Below, one piece after another: positions 3,993 through 5,240 of a stretch of 5,240 nt of DNA (positions are counted from its first letter, which is position 1; each line of letters starts with the position of its first letter). A model generated the notes under the pieces. That model made no database searches and was not told the DNA's origin. It saw only the letters and a list, made by a program, of their open reading frames with translations. This stretch comes from an uncultured Deinococcales bacterium (GTDB lineage Bacteria; Deinococcota; Deinococci; Deinococcales; Trueperaceae): positions 1 through 5,240 of the forward strand of contig CALGZD010000365.1 in NCBI GenBank assembly GCA_937934635.1. The letters run 5' to 3'. Both the position numbers and the translations under genes were made by a program.

Positions 3993-4645
3993 TGAAAGTT
4001 TTAGCCATTAGTATAGGTACACCTAAGACCGCAAGTGATGACAAAGGCGAATGGTCCTCTGCTATCTTTCGCACCCCAGTTGAAGGTCCGATTCACCTTG
4101 GTATGCGCTCTTTGGACGGTGACAGCGTAGCTGATACCAAACACCACGGCAAACCAGATCAGGCAGTGTGCTGCCACCCTGTCGAGCACTATGAACACTG
4201 GCGCAAACATTACGGACTAAGCGACGATGATGCCAGACTAGGTGCTGGCGCACTTGGTGAAAACTTGACGGTTGAAGGGATGAACGAATCACAGGTGTGT
4301 GTGGGTGATCGATACAAAATCGGTACAGCCATAATCGAAGTATCTAATGTTCGCTTTCCATGTTGGAAGCAAGAGCGCAAAACAGGTTTGCAAGATTTCC
4401 TACTTAATACTATGAAAACACAACGCACTGGCTATTACCTTCGTGTCATTGAAGAAGGTGATTTACAAGCTGGTGATGTGCCTGAAAGGTTAGCTAGACC
4501 TTTTCCGAACATGACGATCGCTAGGGTGAATAAAGCGATTCACGAGGGTGCGACAGCAGAAGAAGCCAAAGCAATAATCAACTCAGGTGCTTTTGATGAA
4601 GATAATAAGGAATTTTTGCAAACAGCAATAAAAGTTAGAGCTTAA
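3992..4645 (+). CDS. YiiM-like MOSC domain protein
   Basis: MOSC domains are the molybdenum-cofactor sulfurase C-terminal fold and bind Mo cofactor or carry sulfur through a conserved cysteine. YiiM-type members in E. coli help detoxify N-hydroxylated bases such as 6-hydroxylaminopurine. The 217-residue product fits that type in length. Visible motifs are TKHHGKPDQAVCCHPVEHY (49-67, where the family usually has HHGG), LGENLTVEG (88-96), VGDRYKIGTAIIEVSNVRFPCWK (104-126) with the conserved Cys124, and a helical C-terminal part beginning NMTIARVNKAIHE (173-185), matching the small three-helix domain of YiiM. It overlaps proC by one base, with AGGTAAG upstream serving as a ribosome binding site. 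Its last 11 bp overlap the convergent ABC gene. Substrate and partner reductase cannot be read from this window; no Mo-cofactor gene is adjacent. Confidence 0.88.
   Translation: MKVLAISIGTPKTASDDKGEWSSAIFRTPVEGPIHLGMRSLDGDSVADTKHHGKPDQAVCCHPVEHYEHWRKHYGLSDDDARLGAGALGENLTVEGMNESQVCVGDRYKIGTAIIEVSNVRFPCWKQERKTGLQDFLLNTMKTQRTGYYLRVIEEGDLQAGDVPERLARPFPNMTIARVNKAIHEGATAEEAKAIINSGAFDEDNKEFLQTAIKVRA
4635..4645. other. Tail-to-tail overlap of convergent genes
   Basis: The MOSC stop (TAA, 4643-4645, + strand) lies inside the ABC gene, and the ABC stop (TAA read at 4637-4635, - strand) lies inside the MOSC gene, giving an 11-bp shared segment. There is no room for a terminator between them, so their transcripts must overlap or terminate inside the opposite gene. 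Confidence 0.85.
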
Positions 4646-5240
4646 TAACTTGCGTTGCTGTATCAATGACAGATGCATTGTGACTACTGACAATTACCAA
4701 ACGTTTCTCTGCTTCAGCTTTTAGTGTTTCTAAAAGTAGTGTCTGGTTATGACTGTCTAAGTTGGCTAAAGGTTCATCTAGTAAGAGTATTTGCGGTTCA
4801 TTTAGCAACGCCCTTGCAACCGCTAAACGCCTTTGCTGACCACCTGAAAGCCCTGTGCCTTCCTCTTGAAGCATGTGTTGTAAGCCAAGCTCCTCAACAA
4901 CAGACTTCATACCTACCAGCTCTAGAACATGCCACAGTTCTTCTTCGCTAAAGTCTCGCCCTAGCAGTAAATTGTCTTGAACCGTGCCACGAAACAAACT
5001 ATTTTGTTGTGGAACGTAAGCAATACTCTCATGCAGTATAGTTTGCTCACAGCTCTCAAGTGGGTTGCCCGAAAACACCAACTCACCACTATCCTGCTTT
5101 AAAAACTGCAAAACAAGCTGTAAAACAGTTGATTTTCCAGCACCACTTTCTCCACTAATACACACAAGACCTTGACTAGCAAATTCAAAATTTAGGTCCT
5201 GAATAATAGCTTTATCTCCATAGGCAAAGTTCAGGTGTTT
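4635..5240 (-). CDS. Exporter-type ABC transporter, C-terminal ATPase domain (partial)
   Basis: The frame is open to the right edge and gives the last 201 residues. The visible part, numbered from the edge, is a nearly complete ATPase domain: aromatic A-loop region LNFAYGD (3-9), Walker A GESGAGKST (30-38), Q-loop YVPQQ (75-79), RGTVQDNLLLG (84-94), ABC signature LSGGQQRR (131-138), Walker B ILLLDEP (151-157), D-loop LANLD (158-162) and His187 in the switch SSHN. All catalytic elements are present, so it should be active. The RGTVQDNL block and overall layout are those of ABC exporters with a fused membrane domain (CydC/CydD, MsbA, LapB-like). A CydC or CydD subunit of the cysteine/glutathione exporter needed for cytochrome bd assembly is plausible but not proven without the membrane half. 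The GTG at 5163-5165 is an internal valine codon, not the start. It ends only 14 residues after the switch histidine. Confidence 0.87.
   Translation of the reverse strand, partial: KHLNFAYGDKAIIQDLNFEFASQGLVCISGESGAGKSTVLQLVLQFLKQDSGELVFSGNPLESCEQTILHESIAYVPQQNSLFRGTVQDNLLLGRDFSEEELWHVLELVGMKSVVEELGLQHMLQEEGTGLSGGQQRRLAVARALLNEPQILLLDEPLANLDSHNQTLLLETLKAEAEKRLVIVSSHNASVIDTATQVIKL

Overview
The window is an AT-rich bacterial chromosomal segment. It holds six protein genes (two cut by the window edges) and a 1.3-kb stretch without a convincing gene. Clear purine-rich ribosome binding sites (for example AAGGAG before proC), tightly packed or overlapping genes and a methylmalonyl-CoA epimerase suggest a low-GC bacterium with the methylmalonyl-CoA (propionate/succinate) pathway. 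A Negativicutes-like Firmicute would fit, but this is only an inference; no rRNA or other taxonomic marker is present.

Layout: (1) 2-193, + strand, the last 63 residues of an unrecognised protein. (2) 194-397, a convergent intergenic region with two short tandem repeats and a strong hairpin, probably a terminator. (3) 398-892, - strand, a small secreted or membrane-anchored protein of unknown family. (4) About 893-2215, noncoding. Its left half is AT-rich and full of degenerate short tandem duplications. Its right half is hairpin-rich, with a minus-strand intrinsic terminator (1712-1751), a compact two-helix element (1800-1869) and two Shine-Dalgarno-like motifs with no start codon behind them. 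(5) 2216-4645, + strand, a probable co-transcribed run: methylmalonyl-CoA epimerase, a VanZ-like membrane protein that overlaps it and lacks any ATG start, pyrroline-5-carboxylate reductase (proC), and a YiiM-like MOSC protein coupled to proC through TAATG. (6) 4635-5240, - strand, the C-terminal ATPase domain of an exporter-type ABC transporter (CydC/CydD- or MsbA-like), whose 3' end overlaps the MOSC gene tail-to-tail by 11 bp.

The + strand genes do not form one pathway. The epimerase belongs to propionyl-/succinyl-CoA metabolism, ProC makes proline, the MOSC protein probably uses molybdenum cofactor chemistry, and the VanZ-like protein is an envelope protein of unclear role. The most distinctive feature of the DNA is the recurrence of two- or three-copy tandem duplications with unit lengths of about 8-20 bp. 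They occur in every intergenic region longer than a few bases and in two coding ends or linkers. I found no CRISPR array, tRNA, rRNA, transposase or recognisable defence system.
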